Shown here: positions 33,892 through 45,476 of the stretch, one piece after another
Numbering within the stretch: position 1 is the first letter of the stretch
Layout of the letters: each line of letters opens with the position of its first letter
From: Oscheius sp. JU75
Lineage: Eukaryota; Nematoda; Chromadorea; Rhabditida; Rhabditidae
Direction of reading: 5' to 3'
DNA: 64,000 nucleotides
Assembly (NCBI GenBank): GCA_037178855.1
Contig: JASJZC010000005.1
Location: 1,922,001-1,986,000, forward strand
The notes under the pieces: generated by a model
Databases searched by the model: none
What the model saw: the letters and a program-made list of their open reading frames with translations, nothing else
What the model was told of the DNA's origin: nothing
Program-made: the position numbers and the translations under genes

Positions 33892-36800
33892 ATGCTACCC
33901 TACCTCCTTCTCCTAAGCCTCGGCCTGTTCCCTACAGTCTCGGCCTACTGCAATCCCAAAATCTATCCGGGCTCCACGAATAATCTCGTCTGTGTCTGTA
34001 ACTCGAGCTGTTGCGACGAGTTGCCGGTTGGTTTGAGATTTTCGGTCGAAAAAAACAAAATTTAGAGAATCGGTCAGTTAGGAGTCGATGAAGCGGTCGT
34101 GATTCAGTCTTCTCTGGCTGGCCAGAGATTTGAGAGGGAAACTATCAAGTTTGGAGAGGCCGAGACTACAAGTAGGCTCTTTAAACGAGTTCAAACCTCA
34201 GAGACAAGGGTCATAGTAGCTTTATGTAGTTACAATATCAGTACAGCAGAACAGTAACATATGACATCTGTATTAAGCATAGGCAAAACTACCGAAACAC
34301 CAATTACAATGGGCATCAACTCTTAGGCGTAGGCGTCGATACGCAGCCAGTGTCGAAAAAAATATGCGTATCTACTTTCAGGTTGGTACACAGCGAGACT
34401 GTCGACCTAAGCTCTTTGCCAAAGTTCTTATTTCAGACAGTGCCTCCATCACCGTCGATCCCCGTCTCACCTATCAAGAAATCTACGGCTTCGGTGGTGC
34501 TTTCACTGATTCTGCCGGCATCAACTTTGCCTCTTTGTCCGAAGGTTCTCAGAAGAAACTGCTTGAAGCCTACTTTTCCGAGAATGGTCTGGAATACACG
34601 ATTGGTCGAGTGCCCATCGCGAGCTGCGATTTTTCGACTCGCGAGTACAGCTACCTTGAAAAGGCCGAAGATTATACACTCTCCGAGTTCAAGCTGGCCG
34701 AAGAGGACCACAAGTACAAAATTCCGTATATTAAAAAGGCCATGGAGTTGACTGGCGGCAACATGGTGCTGTTCGCCTCCCCCTGGAGCAGCCCAGGTTG
34801 GATGAAAACGACGGGGAGGATGAAGGGAACTGGCTCGTTAAGGAACGATAAGAAGGTTCATAAGGCCTACGCTGACTACTTTGTCAGGTTTGTTCGAGTT
34901 TTTGTTAGAAGTCGAAGAATGTTTTAAAGAGACCATACAAAAGAACTGGATGGGCTCTCCGTACTACAACGAGGGTAACGGGAAGTTCTGTATGTTTTGA
35001 AGAAAAAAGTGCCTCTTCGAAAACGGACAAACTAAACGGGAAAACCTTAGCTTGTAACTCCTCCAGCTTCGATTGTGACCATACAATCAGATCTCAAAAA
35101 CATTTTCGACCTAAGTTGAAACTAAAAAAAAGTCATTACCTCATTAAAACCCTCCCCTACAAACGAATTTCGAAATGTTTCACGAACAGCATATAAGGTG
35201 AAGCTTTGTATTCAATGTAGACCGGTCGAACATTGAATAATGACACAAAACTAGTATTTACAGATTCTTCGAGGAGTACCGTAAGGAAGGAGTCCAGTTC
35301 TGGGGAGCTACGATTCAAAATGAGCCGACGAGTGGAGCCGTTCCGGGCTGGAAGTGGCAGACCATGTACTTTTCGTCTACTGGAGAAAGGTTAGTGAATC
35401 TGTCTCCGTCTCTGCCTGTAGTTTTTTTTCAATTTCTAACATCTTGCTACATGTCGTCCATTTTGCAACTGATTCTGTTTGACTTTTACGGATTTGCCGA
35501 AACAAAAAGCAATTCCAGAGATTTCGTTCGCTACTTCCTGGGCCCTGCTCTGGCCAGCTCCAATATTACTAATCGAATTCAATTAATGGGTTTGGACGAT
35601 GGTCGCATCATGCTTCCTGCCTACGCGGATACTGTAAGCATTTTTTTGTTTCGGCAAGATATCGTTCTCGCAAATTCTTGTGGTACCCCTGACAGAACTT
35701 AGAATGAAACAAAATAATTGGCTTCAGCTCTTTGGTAAATAGAATGGGGTGTATCGTAATTCGATATTTCTGTCTCTTTGGTCTTCCAAACAAAAAATAC
35801 AAACGTGGCTCACCCTTTTTCTGAAGGCTGACGAGATTCTTTCCATTCGATCGAGGTTTCACAGCATCAATGTTTCACGGTTAGCTCTAAAAGCAGACCA
35901 ATGTGATGTTCTTGATAGTGATTCGGCAAAGGCTTTAAAAACGTATCGTGCGACCACATTAGTAGGACTTGGAAACGAGAAGTGGAAAGGGGGAAAGGGC
36001 AAAACGTGGCTTCAACCGTACTGTTTCGGAAGCCAAAAAAATTTCTAACCCGAACTAAAAGAATTCTCACCCGTACTGCGCAGATTGGGTATCAGTACTC
36101 ACTTCCTACTTTGTCTGCAAACTTTTTGGTGCCAATGTTTCATCAAAACTTTATAGACAGAGATTTTATTGCTTTGCAATACGAGACAGGGCTCCTTTTT
36201 TTACAATTACCAAACAGTAGCTGTTATTCAACGTGCTCAACTATTCCTTCACTCCCGTGGCTTTCCCTTGGAGGATGTACAGTAATCGAATTCCAAAACA
36301 CAGTCGCAAAAGTATGGGAAGACGTAACTAGCCAGCATAGAAAAATTTGGAAAAATAGATTTCATGGCGGGATCTAATCAATGCCCAACTTGCCAATTTG
36401 AATACTTATCAACTTCTCCAACAATTTTTCTATGTGCCTTTTGCCCAGACATAAAATTTTGACCCAAAACAAATGCAGATGTTCGCCGACGAAGTGGCCA
36501 AGAACTACGTGGCTGGGATGGGAGTTCATTGGTACGGGGACGGCTATAGTCCTGCCTTCCTTCTCGACCTGGCCCACCAGCGTCACCCCGACAAGTTCAT
36601 TCTGGCCACCGAGGCTTGCGCCGGTTTCATGGTCCCTCAAGGCCCAAAAATGGGTGATTGGGACAGAGCGGAACAGTACGCGGACAGCATCATCACAAAT
36701 TTGAACCATTGGGTGACCGGATGGACAGACTGGAATTTGGCTTTGGATCTGACTGGAGGACCGAACTGGGTTGGGAATGTCGTGGATGCTCCGATAATTG

Positions 36801-37764
36801 TAAACAAGACTGCCGATGAGTTCTACAAACAGCCCATGTTCTATGCTATGGGGCATTTTAGGTGAGTCTTTTGGTATTTGTGCGATTACAATTACAACAT
36901 TTTCATGGTAATCTGTTAAATTTTATACCATTATGAAACAATAAGAAAACGGTTCGATCCACTTACTAACAGTAGTCTGGTTCTACTGAAACCGATTTGG
37001 TTTTGTTAGGTCCTAATTTTGCTGCTCTGAAGCATTTTTACTGGTTTATTTTCTGCTTACAAACTCAGGAGAAACTTTTTGCTTTCTGTGCATTTGGCTT
37101 TAGGATAAGTTTAGAACATAAGTGTCATAACCACAACGTTCTCTTGTGTTAGCAGATCAGCTCGAAGAAGAAGGAACACTTGCCCTTTGCACCCTTGATA
37201 CTATAATTAGCGTGAAACAAAAAAAAAGTGAGAGTTGATAACAGAAATGTGAGAGTACTTTAGTCCTATTACGGGTCATCAAATCTGGTCAAAAAATGTT
37301 TCAAGGTCAGTAGATAGCATGGTAGATAGGACAGTCTAGATGATTCTACCTGCATAAAAATGGCGAGCTATGTCTCCGTCAATACAAACAGTGAGATAGT
37401 CATCCTTCTAACACCAAAACGAAACATAAGATTTTTCCAGCAAGTTCCTACGCCCTGGAGCCAAGCGCATCGGGGCCAAGACCTCTCTTGAAGCCTCTCT
37501 CTTCCTCAGTGTGGTCGCCACCAACAGAAATGGTATTTCCACTCTTTCCCCTACTAAAACATTTGTTCAGCCCAAAGAAGCTTGGTAATCTTGAACCGTC
37601 ACGAGAAGACTTTTGAGGACATCAAGATTTCGGAGGAATCCTACCCAGGAAAGGTTCTGACGGTGACAATTCCGCCCAGATCGATCACAACGGTCATTTG
37701 GAACAAGGCCGGAAGCAGGAGGAAGGCATTTTCTAAGACTGGGAAAGAAGATTTGATGGCATAA
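33892..37764 (+). CDS. GBA1: Lysosomal glucosylceramidase (GH30)
   Basis: Eight exons in phase give 533 residues: 33892-34026, 34066-34171, 34437-34887, 35264-35389, 35519-35633, 36479-36861, 37441-37532, 37571-37764. An N-terminal signal peptide (LPYLLLLSLGLFPTVSA) is followed by the Cys-rich start VCVCNSSCCDE. The TIM-barrel core shows YGFGGAFTDSAG, RVPIASCDFS, LFASPWSSPGWMKT, the acid/base glutamate in ATIQNEP, GVHWYGD, the nucleophile glutamate in ATEAC, and GWTDWNLALD with GGPNWV. The C-terminal beta domain ends with SITTVIWNK and a basic extension. It cleaves glucosylceramide to glucose and ceramide in lysosomes. Several introns host repeats, including a dispersed element at 35990-36095. 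AATAAA follows 13 bases after the stop (37777), so the 3' UTR is very short. Confidence 0.96.
35990..36095. repeat. Dispersed repeat, copy 2, in a glucosylceramidase intron
   Basis: This is the second copy of the family seen at 31310-31420, sharing the ACGTGGCTTC, ACCGTACTGTTTCG, TCTAACCCGAACTA and CACCCGTACTG blocks. A weaker partial match (GACCCGTACTG) is near 45736. Confidence 0.7.
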
Positions 37765-38257
37765 TTGAAGGTCGAAAATAAAGATTTTCTTGGGAAATGT
37801 TCATATTCTGTTTCAAGCTCACTAGAAATATGAGATGGTTCAAAATGTGCAATGAAGAAGATTTTCTATCAGAAATAGAAGGACAAAAGAGCGTGAAACA
37901 TTTCACTTTTCGTGGAAGGCAAGTGAGTGGAGATTAGCCAAAAGATTTGTTTTGTGATCAACAATCATCATTATACCCCTCACCTCTCTGTAAATTATCA
38001 TCTACATGTCTCTCTGGCCACCAATTATTTCCAATCTAGCGGGGAAAGACGAGCTTTGCTCACCTGTAAATTGATGTGCACGGACTCGTCGGACGCCTTC
38101 CAGGACATCAAAGAGTAAAGGTCAAGAGTGCTGGAAAGTTGGTAAGAATCTAAACTATGTAAAGATTGAAAGACTAGTATTACAGCAGAAAAGAGGAAGT
38201 TTAGGATGGCAAACAATGTGTTTCGGGAAACGTGTTGTTACGAACTTTTTCTTTACT

Positions 38258-38460
38258 AAAGCGCAATGGTGTCCGTCTGTCTGTCTGTGTCATGGTGTAC
38301 GCACAACTGCATTTCAATACCCAAAAATTCTGACAAGTCATTGTCCAGAGACAAGGGGACAAGCCAGCTGTGGAAGAAACTGCTACTAGGGAAGCGGCAC
38401 AGCCGCCTGTGATCAATTCTAAGCCAAGACCAAGCTAAGCTGCCGTCGGCAGCTGGTAGG
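38258..38460. mobile_element. Truncated copy of the 6889-7246 MITE
   Basis: It starts with the same terminus (AA)AGCGCAATGG and shares in order ACGCACAA, ATACCCAAAAA, ACAAGTCATT, AGAGACAAGGGG, AAGCCAGCTGTG, CTACTAGGGAAGCGGC, AGCCGCCTGTGATCAATTCT and GCTGCCGTCGGCAGC. The right terminal repeat is absent, so it is 3' truncated. Confidence 0.8.
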
Positions 38461-39052
38461 TGAATCAAAACAGGATGGTAACGGAATGGTAACAAATAAT
38501 GCTTCACCCAGAGCTCTAGCAGAAGACCCAAACACTGGTTTCTGATGCAAGAACATAGATTCCGAAATAATGACGACGAGGCTTAGTGTTCCAAAAGAAG
38601 AGCAGGGATCGTTTTGATAAATGACGACGAGACTGAGGCAGAAGAGAACGCCGGTAAGAAATTGATGGTTTGGAGAGCAGAGATGAAGGAGAAAAAGACA
38701 GACTTGTTTAGAATTTTTTTTTATAAAGTATTAATAGAATCTCAACCAATTTCTGAAACTCCAATATTATCAACTACAGTTCCTGTAGGGTTTTATGAAT
38801 TCATTGTAACCCAAAAGTTTCGTTCCTGCCAGAAGTGTAAAAAAAGTAGTGTCGTTTTTATGTAAATTTTTCCAAATAGCAACAAAACTTTTGCGTTTCA
38901 CTGGATTCATAAAGTCATTTTTACGCAGGTAGTATCATCAAGACTCTCCCATCCACCATTTTATTCACTGACTTTGAAACATTTTTTGACCGAAATTGAT
39001 GACCCTGAGACATTCTCCTTTCACCAACTACCTTTTTATGCAAACCCTGCCT

Positions 39053-39118
39053 CTCTGTCCCACTACCTCTTTGTCTCTCTGTCTCTCTTTCTCTCTGTCT
39101 TTCTGGCTCTCTGTCCCC
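39053..39118. repeat. CTCTCTGTC simple repeat
   Basis: A pyrimidine-rich run of CTCTTTGTCTCTCTGTCTCT units, of the same family as the intronic microsatellites, here in intergenic DNA. Confidence 0.75.
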
Positions 39119-39567
39119 TATAAAATATGTAGAAAGAGTCTCGCTTGAACAGAAGTCTTGGTTCATATTGAGCAGTCGATAGCTAAGAGGACAAGAATTG
39201 TTTTTTTTTTCAGAAAACTAGGGTTTGTGAAACAAAAATCTTAGGTTGTATCTTGAACTCATTGTGTGTTTATACTTATTGATAGATAAATAGAACCTGT
39301 GAAGCATAAAACATTGATGGAATACAAAGAAAACGGAAAGGTTATGGAATGCATTATTCTTTGCAACAAAATTCGAAATCTATGTTTATTTTGTACCGGC
39401 CGCAATAGAGGATTCACTTTTAGACATTCTGTGCCACTTATCTAGAATGTGTGAGGCAAAAAATCTCTCAGTTAGTTTTTGAGCCAGCAGTCTATTGTCA
39501 GTACAAACTTTCATGGACATAAGTGAAACTCATGAAACATAAAGGTTTGAAGAACTGTCCCTGCCAC

Positions 39568-39714
39568 TTCCAGATATGAAGTCCAAAGATTCCCAGCAGA
39601 CTAATTATTATGCAGAAGAGCGTCGTTGGAATAGCTACTGGAAAGATCGCTCGGATGTCTCTCCACGTGCATTGAATTTCCAATTTAGATGGTTTGAGGA
39701 GTGCGGAGTTCAGG
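39568..39714 (-). CDS. Possible orphan exon with a transmembrane helix
   Basis: Between an acceptor (GCAGTTTTCAG) and a weak donor (GTGGCA) the minus strand is open for 49 residues, reading LNSALLKPSKLEIQ, then WRDIRAIFPVAIP and a hydrophobic stretch LFCIIISLLGIFGLHIW. It could be an exon of a membrane protein such as a chemoreceptor. No neighbouring exons were recognised, and no family is assigned. It may be a gene remnant or chance. Confidence 0.25.
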
Positions 39715-41221
39715 CTGAAAACTGCAGAAGAGTTATTTCTTTAGGAAATACAACTTCAAACAATAATGTCATGGCAAGTTTTTTTTTATGTTTCGTGTTC
39801 ATAAGATAAGCGGGAAGAAACAAATGTAAACACTGCGAAATCGGAATCGCGTGGAGAAGAAATGTTCGTGTTACGTTAGTGAAAAAAGGCTTGTGAAACG
39901 TGGGGCGCTGTTGAATTTTGAGATGGCTTTATAGACCTTTTGTTGATCTTTGCTCTGGCCAAAGTGCTTCCATGATTCAAATTACGTCATTTTTTATAAG
40001 TGTAAGAAGCGTCATAGCGATGCAACTCTCAGTGCTCTGTCTTCAGATTGCCCTAATATCCATAATCCGTGAAACACGATAGTTCTCAAAAAATGAACCA
40101 GTATAACAGTAGCAGATGAAGCGCAAATGGTTTGAGAACTATCAGAATGAGTGAAGGTCTATTTTGATGCAAGCAGGTAACGTTTTCAAGGCTTTCCAAC
40201 TTTTGGACGAGGTCAGGTTTTTCAAAAACTAACGTTTTTCAGAGTTTGCCTTAGCTGGAAATGTAGGTTTCAGCCAGAGTGCGAGAGTGTTGTTTTCAAC
40301 TCTTTGTGTTACATCTTCTACATGTACACCGGCACTCACAGCTACTGTCGCTGATATATCGTCGGGTAAATTAAGACGAAGTAAACCAGTTCATATATTG
40401 TTTCTCCCCGGCCATTTACCAGTCCCCTGAACACTATTCGAGCAAAAAACTAATTGTTTTCATCGCCGACGCAGGTGTGACAGAGCTTTTCTTGGAGTCA
40501 CACCTGGACTGAACACAGCGTGGAGCAGCTGACTTTGCACTGGAAAGACCATTGAGTTTTGTACATTGAACGTTTAGAGGTCGATCTTCTTTTTCTGATG
40601 AAGTAGTTCTGGAAATTGCTTTGCCTTAGGTCGTACGCTGCAAACTCTGCGTGGAAGCCCGCCAATTCCATTTTTTTAATTGTTGCATGTTTACTAGGAG
40701 ACTGAGAGGAGCACAAAGAATCCACTGTGAAGGCTTCATCATGTGCTAAAACTGTCGTATTTGTTGTATCGGAAGATTCCAAAAAAGTATATTTTAGGAC
40801 GATAAGACGTAGAAGAACATTAGACAGGCCCGTGGTGCCGGTGAAAAGCTGAAACCTAAAGTTTTAGCCGAAAAATGCCTACTTCAAATGCTGGCAATGG
40901 AGCAATAGGTTTTTCAGCTTTTAATTGACCAAGTGAGATTGTTTCAAATGGGCCATAATTACCGGAAAATAGTATTTTCACTCAACGGGTGTTTCACTCA
41001 ATCGACTGTAGATAGTCATTTCTCCATTACTTGCAAACCAGAATGACCAAAATAGTGGGAAATGATCCCTTTGAGACTTCCATTTACCTCTCTTTTGTAT
41101 GAACCTTCCATATAGCATATGGACATTACAGTTGGACTCCAAAGTTACCATTTTCACTTAAACCTGGTACTGAACTTGAAGCAAGAACCTCTTACTGTTT
41201 TTTCATGTTGTCTTTTTCAAG

Positions 41222-44132
41222 ATGTATCTCTTCGAATCCCAAGCCTTTTTCATCGGCTGTCATATTCTGAGCTTCTTCCGTGATTCCATTACTGTCTTTC
41301 TATTGGTGGCCATCTTTACAAAGTCTCCGGTTTCAATGGGGCGTTATAAGCGAATGATGTGGAAAATGGCAGTTTGCACACTATTTTTGAGCATGAAAAA
41401 CAAAAAATTCAGACTACTGACATCTTGTTCGGAATCTCCATATCGTGGCTCCTTCTCCCGAATGTTCTGTTTCCACTGCCAGCTGCTACCGTTCTGGGAC
41501 TGATGAGACATTTTGGACAGATTGGGGCCAGTCTCGCTGTGAGTTGTTTTACTGGAAAGTATTTCCGAGAAAGCAGTGAACATCTTATATAGTGAGTACA
41601 ACTTTTGTCGGTTTTACGGTAGTTGAGGATTTTTTTTTTTTAAATTCTTGCACACAAAATTGACTAAAACCGAAAAAATCCAACTTTTTTGGTTTCACTA
41701 CCTTCTCAAGTTGCAACCAATTTTTTTGTGCACTAATGGAACGGTCGAGCTTCACTAACATATTTTCTGCTCCACTCAAAAATCCCATAGTTAGAAACAC
41801 TCCTTGAACGTATCGAAAGTTGTCATGTTTCACCAAACATGTAATTGTATAGACAGTCGATCTCGAGTGATAAACAGGAGAGTTGAAAAGGAGACGAAGT
41901 GTGTTAGAATAACTTTTTTTGCAGTTCCACCCCAAAAACATCTTTTCAAGGTCCGAACTTTCTAAAAATATGGGAAGTTGTCATGTCTCACCAAAGTTGT
42001 AAGTACCAATGTTTGTAAATTGGGTGGTTGAAGCGCTCGTAGTCTTTGTAGGGAAAAAGGATGAAAGCTTATGAGCAGTGGCGTGTTAAATGTCAAAAAG
42101 GAGGAGGAGTACGATTTTTGTAGTCATCTCATTCCAAAATTCCCCGTTTCCAGACAACCTGCGCCGTCTCTTCCTGTGCTGCGACTCTTCTATCAGTCAA
42201 TGACTGTTGTATCTATCGACTTTTTGTCTTTTTCAAGAAACACTCCCTTTTGGAAAAGTTTGTGGGTCTACCGTAAATTTATTGGCTTGTCTGGTTGAAA
42301 CAAAACTATTTAGAGGCTTTCTCCTATGTGTCTTCGCCCATCTGGCCATTGTAGGGATAGTCGGAGGAGCCTGTGTGTTCTTCTTTGCTGATCATGAGGT
42401 GAGAATAGTTTAGTAATTCTACCTTTTTCGTCGTATGTCGGATTAAAAACTTTTATTATCTAGTAACTATGAAACAGACATAAACGAGTGACACTCCTTT
42501 GGAAGTAGATTCCACTTATTCAAACTATTGGCACGGGCAGGGTAGGTGTACTTTCCGAATCTCATCGAATCCAATGCTCATTTGGCTTTTGTTGTGATGG
42601 TAAAATCTGATAGATTTAAAACATCCTTGTTCGCAAATTTTTTTGCGAAAACCGATCTCTTTTCGATGTCCTTCACTAAATACACATTTTGAAACACAAA
42701 CATTACATGACCATGACATTAGTGATAGTCAACGTTTTGTCTCTGATATACACTTGCTTTGAAGCAAAAATATCAGCATTGCATTTCAGGACCTTCGAGA
42801 ATACTGTCGACGAAACAATATCGAGAATCTAATGGATACTATACCACCTGGAATCCCAATTGTCGCTATTGACGTAGATCAGATTAGTTCCAAGGTTTTT
42901 GCTGCCATCGTCTCAATTTTTCTCGTCTGTACCGAAGTGGCCAATATCGGCATGTCACTGGCTGTTCGCAGCAAGATTATGGAAGCGAGGGCGAGTATGT
43001 CGAAGGAGACATTTAGGATGCAGAAGAGTTTGACGAAGGTTCTGCTGGCACAGGTAGAGTAATATGAGTTCGAGGCACAATTGTGAGATCACATAAAATA
43101 GACACCCATATACTCTTTTCTCGAAACTGAAAAAGAAAAATTTCTTTTGGAAAAGTTGCCTAGCCATAAGATTCTTCTTGAAGTAAACGTAGCACGGAGT
43201 GGACGCATGCCGTCTTGGCGTAACAAAAATGGGGAATGCGGCTAGCAAATTGTTGAAATAGCAAATGGAAAGTACTGTACGCAACCGAGCTATTTCTCTT
43301 TAGTCACCATACCTTTTTTTTAATGCAACGGCGAAGATCTATTGTGAAACATAAACCCTTTTCTTAATTGTATGACAGAGGTGATCCAATACAGTTCAGC
43401 GTAGATGACCAAAATACAGCACCGTACTATTAGAATTCGAGGTTTTGCAGGATTGAACACCGAATCTTTCATTCCCTAGTCATTCCACTGAAAGGTAACT
43501 TTATTTTCCAGAGGATGGTGTAGGAAATGGAACAATTAGGTACCTTAGGGCTTTTCATGGTTTAGTAACTGCTTTGAAACATAGATTTGTTGCCACAGTC
43601 GAAATGAAAATACTGACACATTTCCCTTTGATAGTTGTACTGAAACTTTTCATTTCGCAATCGAAAAGGCCGTAGAACTACAAAGACAATGCTTTCCGAT
43701 CTTCAGTAGCTCTCCTGAAGCATAAAACTTACAACTCGTCTTTCCTAAGACCATTAAAGTTCAAATATTTTTGATTTTGTACCTTTCTTGAAACAGAAAA
43801 GTTTTCCAAGCATCTTTTAGATTCTCTTTCTACAAAAAAAAATCCCAAATTTCCAGACAATAATTCCCCTAGTCTGCATAATCCTGCCAGCCATTCTCTA
43901 CACAGTCGCGATCTTCACTGGAAATTACGGAATTCTCGGTTATCCTGTCGTCGAAATGACCTGTATTGTCTCGGTCGGCATCTATCCAGCCTTCAATTCG
44001 GGCTTGTGCCTCTTTTTCATGAAACCATACAAGGAATTCACGACTCGGATTTTCTGTTTTTGGAAAAAGACACAGCAGCTACAAGTCACCAGAATAGTCC
44101 CGTCTGATTACAGTGTCACGTCGGCTACCTAA
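41222..44132 (+). CDS. Nematode serpentine chemoreceptor, SRH/STR superfamily
   Basis: Six exons give 334 residues: 41222-41371, 41413-41538, 42154-42257, 42314-42398, 42790-43053, 43857-44132. Seven hydrophobic segments are evident. TM1 is followed by FTKSPVSMGRYKRMMWKM, corresponding to the family TP..M...K segment; TM2 ends in the conserved proline region NVLFPLPAATVLGLM; TM3 is followed by NDCCIYRLFVF in place of the usual NR; TM5 is followed by MSKETFRMQKSLTKVLLAQ, as in SRH proteins; and TM7 has GIYPAFNSGLCLFFMKPYKEF. The length suits the family. Such receptors detect odours in ciliated sensory neurons. The 46-base intron 1 and the chosen donors of exons 2 and 3 are inferred from phase and topology. 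The subfamily (srh versus str or sri) is not certain. Confidence 0.85.
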
Positions 44133-44534
44133 TGAGAGAGAATAATATGTTTCAATGAAATGATATAAGTAGTTTGAATGAGGGGATAAATAATGGACTC
44201 AGGATATAAGGCAGATATGCAAACTTGGAACGCGTATTCCTTCAGTTTCATGTTCAGTACAATTTCGTTTTGCCGGGCACAAATAGAAATGCTCGGTATT
44301 GTTGCTTCATTGTCGATTCGAGCGGATGCTACTTCTCACCGCTCACGAGCTTAGCAAATTCCGTACAATATCTCAATAGATTGACAAGTTATTCATATTT
44401 GGACCAGAATGGATGATAGTACTGCCAAATGTTCCATCATTTGCATATATCCATCGATTGAAACATGGAACTTTGTGAAGATTGCTAGGGGTTGGGCGAC
44501 TGCATTTGCACCATATCTATTGGGTTGACATATA

Positions 44535-44890
44535 TACTCATGTGCAAAAGTTTGGCAACCTCCCACTTTTTTGCAGTAGAAGGGTCAAGAAGCATTTTGG
44601 ACGTCTGGGGCCGTTTCCAAACGATTTCTCATGCTTCAAAATCCCCAGAAAATTTTTTTGACCCTTATCCGAGTCTGCTGGGGATTAAAGGGATCTATTT
44701 TCAAAAAATTAGCATGTGAAAAAGTTTGGCAACCCCAGAGAAAGTTGTTCAAAAAGGCAACCGAAGCAACTATAATTTATTATTCAACAACAAGGGACGC
44801 GAAATGGATCAGTCGATGTAATCCCCGTTCTTTTGGATGACTTTGAAAATCCGATCAGGCATGCTGTTGACCAGGTTCAGGAGAGTTGGC
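44535..44890 (-). repeat. Left arm: inverted copy of the element's right end
   Basis: Read on the minus strand this arm contains the transposase C-terminal coding end (LLNLVNSMPDRIFKVIQKNG and a stop), then the inner and outer terminal sites. It matches 46780-47134 with scattered differences, for example MPDRIF here and MSDRIF there. The match ends sharply near 44890. Confidence 0.85.
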
Positions 44891-45033
44891 CGACATCACA
44901 ACCATTCATGAACACCACCATTAATCATTTGGATATCATTTGTGGTGATTTGACAGAGTGACAGAGACAGGGACAGTGGTAAGGTCTAACCTCTTTATTT
45001 CGTTTGTATACTCACTATAGTCTCTAGTCTTCG

Positions 45034-45432
45034 CTATTCAGGACAGGTCTGTCCAGGGAGAAGGTAGCAGAAGTATCCACCAAGGGAGATGGTCCCAGGG
45101 TAGAGACAGAAGCCGTTGACTGAAATTCCACATGGAACCAGAGAGTCCGGGGGACAGGTGGTTCCAACAGGTGGGAAGCAAAGATCGTGTTCTCCACAAG
45201 TCCAAGGTGTTGGGCAGACAGCATTGACACAGGGTCCACAGCTCTCATATGGATCTCTGGGAGCTTGAGTAGTGGGGCAAGCGGTTCCGTTGGCAGGGAA
45301 GCAATGGTTATTCGCACAGGTCCAGGGTACGGGACACTCTCCGTTAACACACAGCCCACAGCTCTCGGATGGGTCTCTAGTACTCTGGGCAATGGTGCAG
45401 CCAATGGTGAGGAGAACAACGAGGAGCTGCAT
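45034..45432 (-). CDS. Small secreted cysteine-rich repeat protein
   Basis: A single open exon encodes 132 residues. An N-terminal signal peptide (MQLLVVLLTIGCTIAQ) is followed by two repeats of about 35 residues with the pattern DP.ESCG.CVN..CP.PWTC...CFP..GT.CP, and a third diverged unit ending CYLLPGQTCPE. Each repeat has six cysteines, suggesting a disulfide-stabilised extracellular module. The family is not recognised, and function is unknown. A TATAAAAGG box lies about 36-44 bases upstream of the ATG (45468-45476), and AATAAA occurs about 40 bases after the stop (near 44995). It lies between the two inverted arms of the Tc3-like element but has none of the element's sequence, so it looks like captured host DNA. 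Confidence 0.8.
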   Translation of the reverse strand: MQLLVVLLTIGCTIAQSTRDPSESCGLCVNGECPVPWTCANNHCFPANGTACPTTQAPRDPYESCGPCVNAVCPTPWTCGEHDLCFPPVGTTCPPDSLVPCGISVNGFCLYPGTISLGGYFCYLLPGQTCPE

Positions 45433-45467
45433 GATTGGATGTAGTCACTTCCAATCCAGGCTGGGAC

Positions 45468-45476
45468 CTTTTATAC
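45468..45476 (-). promoter_or_regulatory. TATA box of the secreted cysteine-rich gene
   Basis: TATAAAAGG on the minus strand ends 36 bases before the ATG. It is one of the few clear TATA boxes in the window and implies a short, conventional 5' leader instead of trans-splicing. Confidence 0.6.

Larger units (their letters stand above)
37765..41221. other. Gene-poor region between glucosylceramidase and chemoreceptor
   Basis: This contains the glucosylceramidase polyadenylation signal, a truncated MITE (38258-38460), a pyrimidine repeat (39053-39118), a short possible first exon on the minus strand (38064-38108, ATG followed by MSWKASDESVHINLQ and a good GTGAGC donor) with no recognised continuation, and a possible membrane-protein exon (39568-39714). 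An inverted repeat CAGGTGTGAC/GTCACACCTG lies at 40472-40506. No complete gene can be supported. Confidence 0.45.

Noticed and set aside
34381-34436. Extension of glucosylceramidase exon 3 to the earlier TTTCAG at 34380
   Set aside because: Starting there brings a stop into the required phase; the acceptor at 34436 keeps the frame.
36374-36856. Long open frame antisense to glucosylceramidase
   Set aside because: It mirrors the coding bias of the sense exon (36479-36861) and has no homology or splice signals of its own.
38064-38108. Possible first exon MSWKASDESVHINLQ on the minus strand
   Set aside because: The donor is good but only 15 residues are seen, and no continuation exists before the opposite-strand glucosylceramidase gene; kept only as a note.
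40472-40506. CAGGTGTGAC inverted repeat as a MITE end
   Set aside because: Arms are only 10 bp with a 15 bp spacer, and no second copy or target duplication was found.
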